A stretch of 64,000 nt of DNA from Myrica gale (Eukaryota > Streptophyta > Magnoliopsida > Fagales > Myricaceae), in assembly GCA_963930655.1 (NCBI GenBank), contig OZ005607.1, positions 22,204,874-22,268,873 on the forward strand, written 5' to 3'. Shown piece by piece: positions 42,590-53,545 of the stretch. The translations under genes were made by a program, and so were the position numbers. The notes under the pieces were generated by a model. It worked only from the letters and a program-made list of their open reading frames with translations, ran no database searches and was not told the DNA's origin. Position 1 is the stretch's first letter. Every line of letters begins with the position of its first letter.

Positions 42590-42925
42590 AGATCGGAGGG
42601 ATCACAGTGAAACATGTTGGTGACCACATGACTAAATTATTTAAGTGAAAATCACAGATTAATTTTCCACAAAATGAAACTACAGGCACTGTTTGAATAA
42701 TTTTCCCTTAAAAAAAAAGAGAGAAAAAATAAAACAAAAGCAAAAGCCCATATTTAAACCATAAAATAGATTGAGTTTGTTTATAAACTTTAATTTAATT
42801 CATTTTTCATCTGCCCTAATTTTAAGGGACACGATTTTTAAAAAGGTTAAATGTGACTCACGTTTCTCTTAAATTTGGGAGGTGGGATGCCACAGTAAAT
42901 ATAAATTCAGCTTTAAAATGCCACT
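42590..42925. other. No gene recognised
   Basis: AT-rich spacer between the receptor-kinase relic and the TNL flank segment. Confidence 0.4.
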
Positions 42926-42929
42926 CTAC

Positions 42930-43125
42930 AGGTGAATGACATTCTTTCCTGGTATATATAAATGCATTTAATGCTTTTATCCCTCCTGTTGTTCAAGCTT
43001 ATAATTTTATGCCGTCATAAATTTGGGTCTTCCGCAACGTAATTGATCCGACGCCGTTGCACAAGTTGTAAATCTTGAAAATGACTCAAACTTTGCAATC
43101 AAATGACTAGTAACACAACCTTTAT
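42930..43125. repeat. TNL upstream-flank segment
   Basis: GGTGAATGACATTCTTTCC, TATATATAAATGC, ATTTTATGCCGTCATAAATT and CTTGAAAATGACTCAAA match 52865-53060 and 16360-16510. It lies just beyond the 3' end of TNL-3, where the upstream region of the next tandem copy would be expected. Confidence 0.7.
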
Positions 43126-43331
43126 AATTGCTGACAACTGGATATCCATATCATTAACCCAAATAAAGCACCGTTTTTTTTGGCTAAGGACTGAATGTTT
43201 TACACTCCTAGTTCTATTTCTAGTCAGAAGAATACATGGACCAAAACTGAACATTAAACTTGAAAATCAGGCTGTGTTATTCAAAGTATTTTAGGACTCT
43301 TGAGTGACTAACCCTTCTCAATAGCAAAGTA

Positions 43332-43541
43332 TTAAAGATAATGCTGAGCTGGAATGCTTAGTTGGAGTGGAAAGTCGCAACCTAAAGGTTACACGCTGGA
43401 AGTTGGTTGTATATTTTCACTAGTGGTGTAACAGAATGTAATGTCTTATTCTTTTCTTTATATATAGTTACAGAACTGTAAACAGAGTATGATGCTCAGT
43501 TAATGAAAGTTTTTCTTTCTCTCCACACTCGTGATTCTTCA
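43332..43541 (+). repeat. Copia 5' LTR
   Basis: 210 bases, opening TTAAAGATAATGCTGAGC (the partner opens TGAAAG) and ending TGATTCTTCA. Contains a TATATATAG box near 43459. The primer-binding site at 43544-43555 follows two bases after the LTR. Confidence 0.9.
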
Positions 43542-43628
43542 TATGGTATCAGAGCAACTTTTTGCTTCTCACTGAGCTTTCTCGACTACTACATTTTCCT
43601 TTCCATTTCGATCTTCGATTTTCGAATC

Positions 43629-44480
43629 ATGGCCGAATCACCAGAATCTCTAGTGGTCACGCAGTCACCTGTATGCACGAATTCGACGACGACAGCTGAA
43701 TCTAATCCTAGGAGTCCTTATTATCTTCACTCAGGTGATCATCCCAGATTACTTCTTGCTTCCCAACCTCTATCGAATTGCAACTATCATTCTTGGTCTC
43801 GATCTATGTACCTTGGTTTGAAAGCTAAAACAAGATAGGTTTCATAAACGGGACCCTGAAAGAACCTCCAGAATCTGATTCCTTGTCTATTGCATGGAAT
43901 CGTTGTTATATAATGATCCTCTCATGGATTCTTAATTCCTTGTCCAAGGAGATAGCAGCTAGTGTGATCTTTATGAATTCCTCATATGTAATTTGGAAAG
44001 AACTGCAAGAGCGTTTTTCACAATCTGATGGACCATTGATCTTTCATATACAAAAGTCCATAGCTGATTTACGTCAAGATCAATTGGATGTAACTAGTTA
44101 CTACACTCAATTGAAAACTCTTTGGAAAGAGTTACTGAATTATCAACCCGTGCCAGATTGTGGATGCTCTGGAATTCGTTCTTTTGTTGGCTTTTATCAA
44201 AAGAATTGTATCATGAAGTTTTTAATGGGACTCAACTCTGAATTTACTGCTGTTCGTGGTCAAATACTGATGATGGATCCTTTACCGAGTATCAATAAAG
44301 TCTTATCATTAGTCTTACAAGAGGAACGACAGAGAGGTTCACTACTTGTGAATTTAGGTTCAACTGTGGAATCAGTTACCTTAGCAGCTAAGACAGATGG
44401 TGGTTTTAAGAAGAATAGACCTACGTGCAGTCATTGTGGAATTTTAGGTCATACGGCAGAAAATGTTACAAGTGATTACA
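43629..44480 (+). pseudogene. Copia gag, frameshifted
   Basis: Starts MAESPESLVVTQSP. YYLHSGDHPRLLLASQPL and CNYHSWSRSMYLGLKAK are the conserved N-terminal gag region. A missing A near 43828 shifts the frame, which resumes as IGFINGTLKEPPESD and WKELQERFSQSDGPLIFHIQ. The zinc knuckle starts CSHCGILGHTAE but its last Cys region is deleted and joined to a copy of the TSDYKCLS sequence found again at 44660. Confidence 0.88.
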
Positions 44481-44481
44481 A

Positions 44482-45965
44482 ATGCCTTTCAAGTTTAGAG
44501 AAAAGCCTAAGTTCTCTTCAGCTACTGCAGTTCAAGAGACAGGACATAGTTCAAGATTTTCATCAGCTGTACCATTCACTCAAGAACAGAGTAATCAGTT
44601 GTTGGCTTTATTGCAGTCCCCAAAGCCCTCTGTGAATATCGTTATGACTCCTAATTTCACAGGTGATTACAAATGCCTTTCCAATTCTCTTGAACCTTCT
44701 ACAGTTGGTAATTCATGGATTGTGGATTCTGGTGCAACTGATCACATTGTATGTTCTGTTTCTCATCTCACACGGGTCACACATTGCATCAATAGCTCAG
44801 TAAGGTTGCCTAATGGTGTTTCGGTTCTAGTCACACATATTGGAGAACTGAGGTTTTCAGCTGGTCTTTTATTGACTGACGTATTGTGTGTTCCCTCATT
44901 TGGCTTCAATTTAATTTCAGCAAGCAAGCTTACATGCCAACGTTCCTGCTGCTTTGTCTTTCTTGCTAACCATTGTTTTCTCCAGGACCTACCAACATGG
45001 AGGACGATTGGGATGGGTGAACTGAGGAATGGCTTGTACTATTGGCTTCCTCACTCATCAGCAAATTTGTCATCTAATTTTTCCTGCTTTCATGTTAATA
45101 AAACTGATGTCAACCTATGGCATCTTAGATTAGGACACCCTTCCATAAACGAATGTCTCTTCTTAAGCAATACATTTCTGACGTTTCACTTACAGATTTT
45201 ACTTCTTGTTCTACATGTCCTCTTGCTAAGCAAAAAGAGGTTACCTTTTCTTACTAGCATCAATAAATCTGAGTTTGTTTTTCGAATCATGCATGTTATA
45301 TTTGGGGTTCTATGGCCACACCTACTCATGAAGGTTTTTGATACTTTCTTTCAATCGTTGATGATTACTCTCATTCTACTTGGGTTTACTTAATGAAATC
45401 TAAGTCAGAAACTCAGTCTCTCTTACAATCATTCTTCAAAACTATAGAAACACAATATTCTTCTCAAATCAAAGTCATTAGAACAGATAATGGCTTTGAA
45501 TTTGCAAGGAAGGACTTCTACTCTTCTCGAGGTGTAGTACATCAACGTAGTTGTGTTGAAATTCCACAACAAAATTCAGTTGTGGAGAGAAAACATCAAC
45601 ATTTATTGAATGTAGCTAGATCTCTCATGTTTCAAGCTCATCTTCCACTTCATTTTTGGGGAGATAACATTTAAGTTATTGTTTTTTTGATAAACAGACT
45701 TCCAACTCCAGTTTTAAACAATGTGACTCCTTTTGAAATATTGTTTAAAACTATCCCTTCCTATACACATCTCAAAGTCTTCGGTTCCTTATGCTTTGCT
45801 TCTACTCTTACTCATCATCGAACTGAGTTTTCTCTTAGAGCTAGTAAATGTGTGTTTCTAGGTTACCCTTTTGGTGTAAAAGGGTACAAGTTATATGACT
45901 TAGATGCACATATTTTTCTCATCTCTCGGAATGTCACATTCCATGAGGATACGTTTCCTTATGAA
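44482..45965 (+). pseudogene. Copia protease and integrase region
   Basis: Protease active site WIVDSGATDHIV at about 44715-44750. GAG-pre-integrase LWHLRLGHPS at about 45115. A frameshift near 45150 follows, then integrase: [12 protein letters not shown] and [20 protein letters not shown] carry the second Asp and the Glu of the DDE triad. TAA at 45672-45674 interrupts it. [10 protein letters not shown] and [12 protein letters not shown] belong to its C-terminal part. Confidence 0.9.
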
Positions 45966-46469
45966 AGTTCTTCATCTACACCTAATTTTGATAGCTTATT
46001 TGAAGCTAATCATCATATACAGGACACTTCTACCTTAGTCCTTCCTAATCTCATTTCTGAAATCATTGAATGTCCTCTACTGTCACAAGAATATGCTATT
46101 CCTTATACTTCTGCAGATTTACCTTCTCCCACAGATTTGATCTCTACTTCTTCTATTCCACCCGTGTCTCTTCCACCTCTTAGGAAATCCACTAGACTGC
46201 ATAAACCTTCTGCTTATCTTGATACTTATCACTGCCAACAGGTCATTTTTCTTATCTCATCTCAATCGGATTCTAATGTGAGTTCTCTTGATAAACATGG
46301 TATGCCATATCCTTTATCTGCCTCACTCACCTATGATAGATTATCTTCAAAACAAAATATTTTTGCCTTGTCTATTTCCTCTCATTTTGAACCTCAAACC
46401 TATCAGCAAGCTGTCCAATATCCTCATTGGAGAGATGTTTATGTCCGCTGAGAATTCTGCGCTTGAGGA

Positions 46470-48150
46470 AAGTCAGACTTGGGTTTTGACTCCTCTTCCA
46501 CCTGATAAGCATCTTATTGGGTGTAAATGGATATAGAAAGTCAAGAACAAAGCTGATGGTAGTGTTGAACGTTACAAAGCAAGGTTGGTGGCTAAGGTTT
46601 ACACACAACAAGAAGGGTATGATTACTATGAGACTTTTAGCCCCGTAGCCAAGCTTACCACAGTTTGATTGCTTCTTTCTATAGCTGCTGTCAAGCATTG
46701 GTCTATGCACCAATTAGATGTGAATAATGCGTTCTTGAATGGTGATCTTGATTAAGAGGTTTATATGTCCTTACCTCTTGGTTTTGACAGTAAGGGGGAA
46801 AACATGGTGTGGAAACTAAAGAAGTCTTTGTATAGTTTAAAACAAGCTTCAAGACAATGGTTTGCTAAACTTTCGGGTCACCTAGTGTCATAGCATCATT
46901 GGCAACGCTCTTACCACTGTGTGAGACATGATTGCTGAACTAGAACCGTGCTCTGGTACCAAATGATGTGAACCTCTTCAAGAATAACGAGACTCAAAAT
47001 CGAATAGGGAACCCAAGATCGTTCTAGGACAGATTCGAATAGAAATCTTGACCCGTTGTTCATGACAAACAAGAACCTCGGTATAAGGAAGACTCATTGT
47101 TTGCTAAATTTTCTTTCACATTGATTGAATCTGGTTTTCATCAATCACGGGCAGATTACTCATTATTTACTCGGAAGCAAGGTGAATCATTCATTTTCTT
47201 ACTTGTCTATATTGATGACATTTTAATAGCAAGTAATGATAATGTTGTTGTACAAGAGTTGAAAGTTTATTTGAATAGCAAGTTCAAATTGAAAGACCTT
47301 GGAGAGTTGAAGTATTTCTTGGGTTTGGATCAGCCAGGTCTTCTAAAGGTATTCATTTGTGTCAACGAAAATATGATTTAGAGATCATACCAGATTGTGG
47401 TTTGTTAGGTGGAAAACCAGCAAAATTCCCTATGGAGCAACATCTTAAGCTAATAAAGGATGATGAGGCTGAAGTTACTAGTCCAAGTCAGTATAGGAGG
47501 TTAGTAGGGAGGCTGATCTACTTGACTATAACCAGACATGATATTGCATATTTTGTGCAAAGGTTAAGTCAATTTATGAATTCTCCAAGGCAACCATATA
47601 TGAATGCAGCCTATCGTGTAGTTCATTACATTAAAGGGACTGTTGGTTTAGGATTATTTTTCTCTGTCAAACCAACTTCTTTGCATTTAAAAGCTTTTGT
47701 TGACTCTGATTATGCGGGCTGCCATGATACTAGGAGATCAATTACGGGCTTTACTGTGTTTCTTGGTGATAGTTTAGTTTCATGGAAGTCAAAGAAGCAA
47801 AATGTGGTCTCTTGGTCATCTGCAGAAGCCGAGTACAGGGCTATGACATCTGTTGTGTGTGAGTTAACGTGGCTGGGAAGTTTATTGGCTGATTTTGATG
47901 TTGAACATTCACAAGCTGCTCTTATGTTCTGTAATAATCAAGCCGCAATACATATCTCTGCCAATTCGGTGTTCCATGAAGAACTAAGCATATAGAAGTG
48001 GATTGTCACAATGTTAGAGAAAAATTGCAAGCTCGTTTAATTCGAATCTTACATGTTAACACTCAGCATCAAATTACAGATATTTTGACTAAGGCATTAG
48101 GCTTAGCTCAGTTTAATCATTTGGTAGGCAAGATAGGATTATTAAACATA
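46470..48150 (+). pseudogene. Copia reverse transcriptase and RNase H region
   Basis: [54 protein letters not shown], then a foreign insertion (46875-47099), then the catalytic LVYIDDILIAS at about 47200. RNase [45 protein letters not shown]. Stops at 46534, 46668 and 46755 and frameshifts near 47340 and 47985 show it is dead. Confidence 0.92.
46875..47099 (-). mobile_element. 225-base antisense LTR/primer-site fragment inside the copia RT gene
   Basis: Flanked by the near-identical 14-mers TTTGCTAAACTTTC (46861-46874) and TTTGCTAAATTTTC (47100-47113). Reverse-complemented it contains TTTGGTACCAGAGC, close to the tRNA-Met primer-binding site TGGTATCAGAGC, preceded by LTR-end-like TTCACATCA. 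It appears to be part of a second retroelement. The long flanking repeat is unlike a normal 5-base duplication. Confidence 0.6.
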
Positions 48151-48174
48151 TACCATCCATCTTGAGGGCGAATA

Positions 48175-48383
48175 TGAAAGATAATGCTGAGCTGGAATGC
48201 TTAGTTGGAGTGGAAAGCCGCAACCTAAAGGTTACACGCTGGAAGTTGGTTGTATATTTTCAGTAGTGGTGTAACAGAATGTAATGTCTTATTCTTTTCT
48301 GTATATATATTTACAGAACTGCAAAAACAGAGTATGATGCTCAGTTAATTAAGGTTTTTCTTTCTCTCCACATTGATTCTTCA
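48175..48383 (+). repeat. Copia 3' LTR
   Basis: 209 bases from TGAAAGATAATGCTGAGC to TTGATTCTTCA, preceded by a purine-rich CTTGAGGGCGAA stretch that would act as polypurine tract. Confidence 0.9.
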
Positions 48384-48937
48384 TAATTAGCAAGATATTG
48401 ACTAACATCAAAAGCATAATGACAGCGGTCCTCAATCGCATGGTACAACTCTGGCGCAGTATACTGGCAGTATAAGTGCCCCCCACACTCTCTTACCGTC
48501 ACGTCCCAGCTATGTGTTTCAACTGAAGCTTTAATGTAGCTCCATCCTTCCAAATTATTCGACCGTTCCAAAAACTAATTTGCTGGAATATATACTCCAA
48601 ATCCAATTGGCCCAACTGAATAGTCTTTAGGTGCACGAAGGACTAGTGGTCATTTTAAAATACCTTCATCAGTCTCAAAGTGATAAACAAACTCAACAAG
48701 CCGGTCATAATCAGGTCGAGCGCCATCAATACTCTTAGAATTCGATTTGTCTTCCTCATAGGCATCATAAACAAGAAAATGTAAATATCCATACCACTTG
48801 CTATTGTCATCAGAGTCCCCACGTATCTCAAGTGTTGTACAAGAATCAGTACCTTTAATATATAAGTAACACTCGGACGGAAATCCAGGTCCCAACCAAG
48901 AGCAACACACTACGCTTGAAGAAAAACGACTACTAAC
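48384..48937 (-). pseudogene. TNL-3 exon 5: C-JID exon, two stops, cut by copia
   Basis: Contains FVYHFETDEGILK followed by TGA (Ser in other copies), then IPAN followed by TAG (Trp in other copies), then ERSNNLEGWSYIKASVETHS. Homology ends at the copia 3' LTR (48383) and resumes at 43331 with CTTTGCTATTGAGAAGGGTT on the minus strand. Confidence 0.88.
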
Positions 48938-49069
48938 CTGTAAAGTACAAACCAAAGATTCAAAGAAAGAAAACGATTAATTCCAGTTTTTTAAACAATC
49001 ACTCCCACAAAAGATCTTGTCAATATTACACAATAATAACTTTTGGTCGTTTTAGAGAACGAGACTAAC

Positions 49070-49776
49070 CGCATCGCTATTTGTGGTCTGTAAAATATAA
49101 TCACTTTCTTCACCTGAGTTTCTAATATAGTAAATTCTGCCACCAAAATCAATACAGAAGGCCCCAATGGAGTCATCGTTAACCATCTCTATTCCACGAA
49201 TAGGGCTTGTATTGGACCCATACTCTCGTATTGCAAAAAGCTTAGAGAATTTTATAACGGTTCCCCCGACAAAAAGCTGCTTCAGATATTCCTAACACTC
49301 GAGTCAAGTCTTGAGCAACCGGATAAATCAAGAACTTTAAGAGATGAAAAACTACAAATAACACTCGGAAAGGTTGAAAGTCTTTTGCAACCAATCAAGG
49401 ACAATATGGCAAGACAAGATAAACACTTGAATGAGAAGGGTAATTCTTCGATGGCAGTCCAGTCCAAATAAAGTACCCGCAAAGATGTCAGATTTCCCAA
49501 AATATCAGCGAACTTCTTCAGTCTTGAACAGCTAGAAAGATAGAAATATTCAAGAGATTCTAAGCTGATCTTGTCGGGAAGGTTTTTAAGACATTGACAA
49601 CGATGTAAATTCAATCGTCTAAGCCGTTTGAGAACTCCAATGCATGTGTGTACCTTAGACAAACTCGTACAACCGTCAAGATCAAGTATCTCAAGATTTG
49701 GGAGTCTAGTAAAATCAGGAATCTCCATCAAGCTCTTAGAGCCACTAAGGTCAAAGCGTTTCAAGTTGCCTAAACT
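49070..49776 (-). pseudogene. TNL-3 exon 4: LRR exon with 1-base deletion
   Basis: LRR units LEILDLDGCTSLSKVHTCIG and LEYFYLSSCSRLKKFADILG are kept. A deletion near 49293 (CCTAACAC against CCTCAACA in TNL-2) causes an early stop after DSSVRNI. The donor is GTTAGT. Confidence 0.88.
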
Positions 49777-49861
49777 CTGGCATAAATTGAAAAATAAAAC
49801 ATGAGTAAACTTATCTTAAAACAAGATTAAAAAAAATCATGTGACTGAATAAAAGTACTAC

Positions 49862-50192
49862 CTTTATTCCCTTCCAAAGTTGTTTGATGTGGCTGCATGG
49901 CATGTGAAGTTGAACAAGATGGTCTGTTTGAATGGAAATTTGTCGGCAAGGATTTCAATTGGAACCCCAACCAGTCCATCACACGTAATTCATTGGTTGG
50001 CATGGATCTTAAAAGATCAAGAGGCCATAGCATGCTGCATAAGTACTTGTCATGAAGTTTAGAAAAGTTCTCGACAATATCCAAATTGCCAATCTTAAGA
50101 ATTCTTAATTTTTTCATCATCGAGAATGATTTAACATTAACATCTTTGCAAGTTGGAAAGTCTAGGAATATGCCTTCAACTGCATTAGTTCC
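49862..50192 (-). pseudogene. TNL-3 exon 3: linker exon with 4-base insertion
   Basis: 331 bases against 327 in the other copies. The extra bases (TTTG in the plus strand near 49926) turn the conserved HSDHLVQL into a shifted frame. Splice sites are intact. Confidence 0.85.
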
Positions 50193-50302
50193 CTGGTAGC
50201 AAGGACAATGAAATTGTTTTAGCGGAGATACTTGAAATAAAAAATACGAATTTAGAATGACAATATGCATTTTTAAGATCATGTCACAACTAGTTCACTT
50301 AC

Positions 50303-51384
50303 CGTATTATTTTTCAGTACATGAACGATGTCTTCATGATGCCATAATCTACTACGTCGACCAGGCTCTTCAGGTGATTCTTGGTAAACTATTTCTTGAC
50401 CCATTTTTTGTAGCAAATCATGGATTCTCAATCTTCTAGAAGATATTGTTAGAAGAGACTTCTCCATTAGAACATCAATATTGATATATGGATAGTAACC
50501 ACAACATCAAAATCTGATCAAGGACCTCTCCTTTAAAGAAACATGTAATATCCAAAAATAACTTTTTCTGCAAATCTTCCAATCCATCAAAACCTATTTG
50601 AAGCACAACAATAATTCCTTTATTGGGTTTTACATTTACTTGACCGCAAGCACTTTTCCATGCATTTGTTGTCCTATCGAACAAGGAGGAACCTAAAATT
50701 TTAAGAGCTAATGGAAGGCCTTGAGCATAATTCATAAAATCCATAGATAAATCAACATAATTTTCTTCAGGATAGGGTTTCTTGAATGCATACAAGCTAA
50801 AGAGTTGCAAAGCTTCATCAGTATTTAACTCCTTTACCTTATATATTCCATCCACCCCATGCGTTTTCAACAAATGACTATCTCTGCTTGTTAAAAGGAT
50901 AATACTCCCTGGACCAAACCAATCATGACTCCCTGCTAATGCTTCTAGATGTTTTTCTTCATCTACATCATCAAGGACAATAAGGACCCTCCTATTACGT
51001 AGAATGCTCTTTATAATAATAGTTCCCTCTCGTTCATCCCATATATGTATTTCTCTTTGCATGAGGATCGTCGAAAGTAGTTGCTTTTGCAATGAAACTA
51101 AACCTCAATTTTTAGTTTCCTCTCTAATACAAGCATTAAAGTTGCTAGCTTCGAAGTGATATGACACTCTTTCGTAAATAACTTCTGCAAGAGTTGTTTT
51201 ACCAACTCCACCCATTCCATGAATCCGTATAAATCGAACATCATCTGATCCAATATTCAAAAGGTGCTTCATTTCCTCCACACGGGATTCTATACCAACA
51301 AGCTTGTTCGAAATACTTGAGAAGTTACGACTCAATCCATAAAATATCCGTTCACTGATCTCACTGACAATCGTTGACTCTTGT
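50303..51384 (-). pseudogene. TNL-3 exon 2: NB-ARC domain, TGA and 14-base deletion
   Basis: P-loop GMGGVGKTTLAEVIY is intact. TGA at 51105 follows EETKN, where the others have Arg. The frame then reopens (GLVSLQKQLLS onward) with kinase-2 RRVLIVLDDVD and GLPLALKILGSSLFD. A 14-base deletion after 50505 removes part of the ILMDIL/ESCGYY segment and shifts the frame. Confidence 0.9.
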
Positions 51385-52189
51385 CTGAAAAAAAAGGTAG
51401 GATAATTAGTTTTATAGAGAGAGTAATAGCTTGTTATGAAGTAACTATTAATGTTATAATGTACAACAAATAAAGAGGAACTCTGTAGTCTCTGTCATAC
51501 CAATGCAGTTCAGGTTCTAATTTCCCACCTACCCACATTTGAACCCCTATACATTATTCTTTGTTGGCATTTGGACTTCACATAGCTAGCCATTAGTTAA
51601 AGGTACTTGTTTATATATCACTTTTTTTACATTTCTTCTCTCACTTTATATGTGGCTTTTAGATTCATCTAGAAAAAAAAATTTCGCAATTTTTTGGTCT
51701 TCATTCCTTGTGTTACTTTTTTTCAACAAAATCTACTTTAGTGATGATGAAGCCAATATTTTCTTCATAGTGATGATAGTCTTAGAAGAAAAAGAAAAAA
51801 ACTGAAAAATAAAAGAAACATGTATTTGTCCTACTAATAAACAGAGACGCTATTTTCTTAGTGGCAAATTTGAACAAAATATAAGTCGTGAGAAGAATGG
51901 TTAAAAATTTCTGCAGACAGGTAACAATTTTGAATTATTCTTCTGGTTGAGACTTTTCAAAAACTCTTCAACCAAAGTCTAAAAGTCCGTAAACTTTTGC
52001 GAATTCAATAAGACTGAAACGAAACACAATTTGTCATTGTGATTCGTGGAAGACTCACTCAAGTTCTACAATACGACGTCAAAGATATACTAACGCTATA
52101 ATTTGAAAAACTGATAACTTTCCTAAGGTATCCAACTTTGCTATATTTTCACGAACAAGAAGAAAAGACTAAATATATAGAGACGGTAC
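51385..52189 (-). other. TNL-3 intron 1
   Basis: 805 bases, GTACCG at the 5' end and TTTTTCAG at the 3' end, alignable with the other two introns. No embedded gene. Confidence 0.8.
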
Positions 52190-52695
52190 CTATCATGAAC
52201 ATGCCATCCGGATATACGACCCACTTTTGTCAAAGCAGCTCTCCACCTCTGCATCTCCTCCATGTCTGCCGCGGGGTCTTCTTCGTGGCCAGTAAGAGCT
52301 TTTTCAAAAGCTCCGGTCTGGTTTCGTACGTCAGATGGATCCACGTGATAGAAAACAGGCAAAATTGTGAGAGTTGCCTCTTGCATGCATTCGACAATCT
52401 TAGCAAGTTCAAGCAAGCACCATTTAGAGTTAGCATACTTCTCTGAGATAACTGTGATGGCATAACGAGATTCTTGTATTGCTTTGAAGAGCTCTTGGGA
52501 GATATATTTTCCTCGCTCAAGTATTTCTTCATCCTTAAAAACGGCAATACCTTTTTGTTTTAAAGCAGACCACAAATGATCTGTAAAGTTGTTGCGGGTG
52601 TCTTTGCCGCAAAAATTGAGGAAAACATCATGAGTCCATTGAGGCGTTGAAGAAGAAGAAGATGAAGAGACTCGCTGAGTGCTAATAGATGCCAT
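52190..52695 (-). CDS. TNL-3 exon 1: intact TIR domain
   Basis: 506 bases, open from MASISTQRVSSSSSSSTPQW through DVFLNFCGKDTRNNFTDHL, SRYAITVISEKYANSKWCLL and PVFYHVDPSDVRNQTGAFEK to GWHVHDR. The donor GTACCG is canonical. The only full TIR exon in the window without a frameshift or stop. If intron 1 is not removed, translation continues 16 codons to a stop at 52141, giving a 184-residue TIR protein. Confidence 0.85.
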
Positions 52696-52766
52696 TGAAG
52701 AATTGCAAGCTTGAGTAAGAGAATGTTTACACTATTGCAGACTTGGAATCGAAAACTTATTAAAGG

Positions 52767-52775
52767 TTATATAGA
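52767..52775 (-). promoter_or_regulatory. Candidate TATA box of TNL-3
   Basis: The minus strand reads CTATATAAC about 72 bases upstream of the start codon at 52695. A transcription start about 30 bases downstream would leave a 5' leader of roughly 40 bases. TNL-1 has no equivalent, its upstream DNA being deleted. Confidence 0.5.
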
Positions 52776-52864
52776 TATGTGTGACCAACGCATTCGCTGC
52801 TTTCTTCGACCGTCGTTGTAGTGAAAACATCAAAAGCGAAGAATTTCTTGTTCACCGATTTGCG

Positions 52865-53060
52865 AAGTCCTGCCCGTGAATGACTTTCTTCCCTGGTATA
52901 TATAAATGCTTTTAATGCTTTTCACCGGCCTCCTGTTTCTCAAGCTTTTAATTTTATGCCTTCATAAATTTGAGTCTTTCGCAACGTCATTTATCCGTCG
53001 TTGGTCATCATGTACGTGTTGGACAAGTAGTAAATCTTGAAAATGACTCAAAATTTGCAA
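52865..53060. repeat. TNL upstream-flank segment, reference copy
   Basis: Sits 170-365 bases upstream of TNL-3 and contains GTGAATGACTTTCTTCCC, CCTTCATAAATTTGAGTC and TTGGTCATCATGTACGTG. Shared with 16360-16510, 42930-43125 and, in part, 19100-19190. Confidence 0.75.
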
Positions 53061-53257
53061 CCAAATCCTGATTGAAACCGCATAATATCTCAACTGGATA
53101 TTCATATTGTTAACCCAAATAATGCACCTTTTTGGTGTATAGAGTGTTGACTTCCAGCTTGTATTTGAGACTTATCTGCGCCTTTTTATACTCCTAGTTT
53201 TGTTTCTAGTCAACCTTCTTCTTTGTAGTCAGAAGAATAGGAAGAAATGATTGAAGA

Positions 53258-53545
53258 GTAATTAAACAGGTAAGTTTGCATGACAGGTTTGTAGAAACTT
53301 TTGAAGACCGGCACCATTTGGGTCGCTAAAGTCTACCTTGTGATCTTAATACATTTTGGTCTCTTCTATAACGTGTTTATCAGTCTTTGGTCATCAGGAT
53401 CCAATCTTCAACTATATATTTTGTCAATATTCACAAATATTCTACTTCAGGACGAATTCCGTCTCATTAATTTAGATGCTAAAAGTCTTGGAATTGAAGC
53501 CCCACCATTAAAAAGAACTCCAAAATTTCCGGATCATCAAGATCA
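53258..53545. repeat. TNL distal upstream segment
   Basis: Homologous to 13050-13235 next to TNL-1 and partly to 31060-31140 upstream of TNL-2 (AATACATTTTGGT). It defines the extent of the tandemly duplicated unit upstream of the gene. Confidence 0.75.

Larger units (their letters stand above)
43332..48383 (+). mobile_element. Ty1/copia LTR retrotransposon, degenerate, 5.05 kb
   Basis: Two LTRs (43332-43541, 48175-48383) with about ten differences in 209 bases enclose a primer-binding site TGGTATCAGAGC and gag, protease, integrase, reverse transcriptase and RNase H in copia order (integrase before RT). The coding region is broken by many stops and frameshifts and by a 225-base foreign insertion. 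It inserted into the C-JID exon of TNL-3, opposite to that gene's direction. The expected 5-base target duplication is not evident (AAGTA at the left, TAATT at the right) and the first LTR starts TT, so the left edge has mutated. Confidence 0.92.
43295..52695 (-). pseudogene. TNL-3: TIR-NBS-LRR immune receptor, multiply inactivated, split by a copia element
   Basis: Exons: TIR 52190-52695, NB-ARC 50303-51384, linker 49862-50192, LRR 49070-49776, C-JID 48384-48937 plus about 43295-43331. The TIR exon is intact. Damage by comparison with TNL-1/2: TGA at 51105-51107; a 14-base deletion after 50505 (exon 1082 instead of 1096); a 4-base insertion at about 49926-49929 (exon 331 instead of 327); a 1-base deletion near 49293; TGA at 48650-48652; TAG at 48575-48577; and the 5-kb retrotransposon at 43332-48383. 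The number of lesions suggests it has been non-functional longest, though the intact TIR exon and promoter could still give a TIR-only product. Confidence 0.92.

Noticed and set aside
52138-52446. Plus-strand open frame antisense to the TNL-3 TIR exon, with a partner at 12463-12726
   Set aside because: Shadow of the conserved TIR coding sequence.
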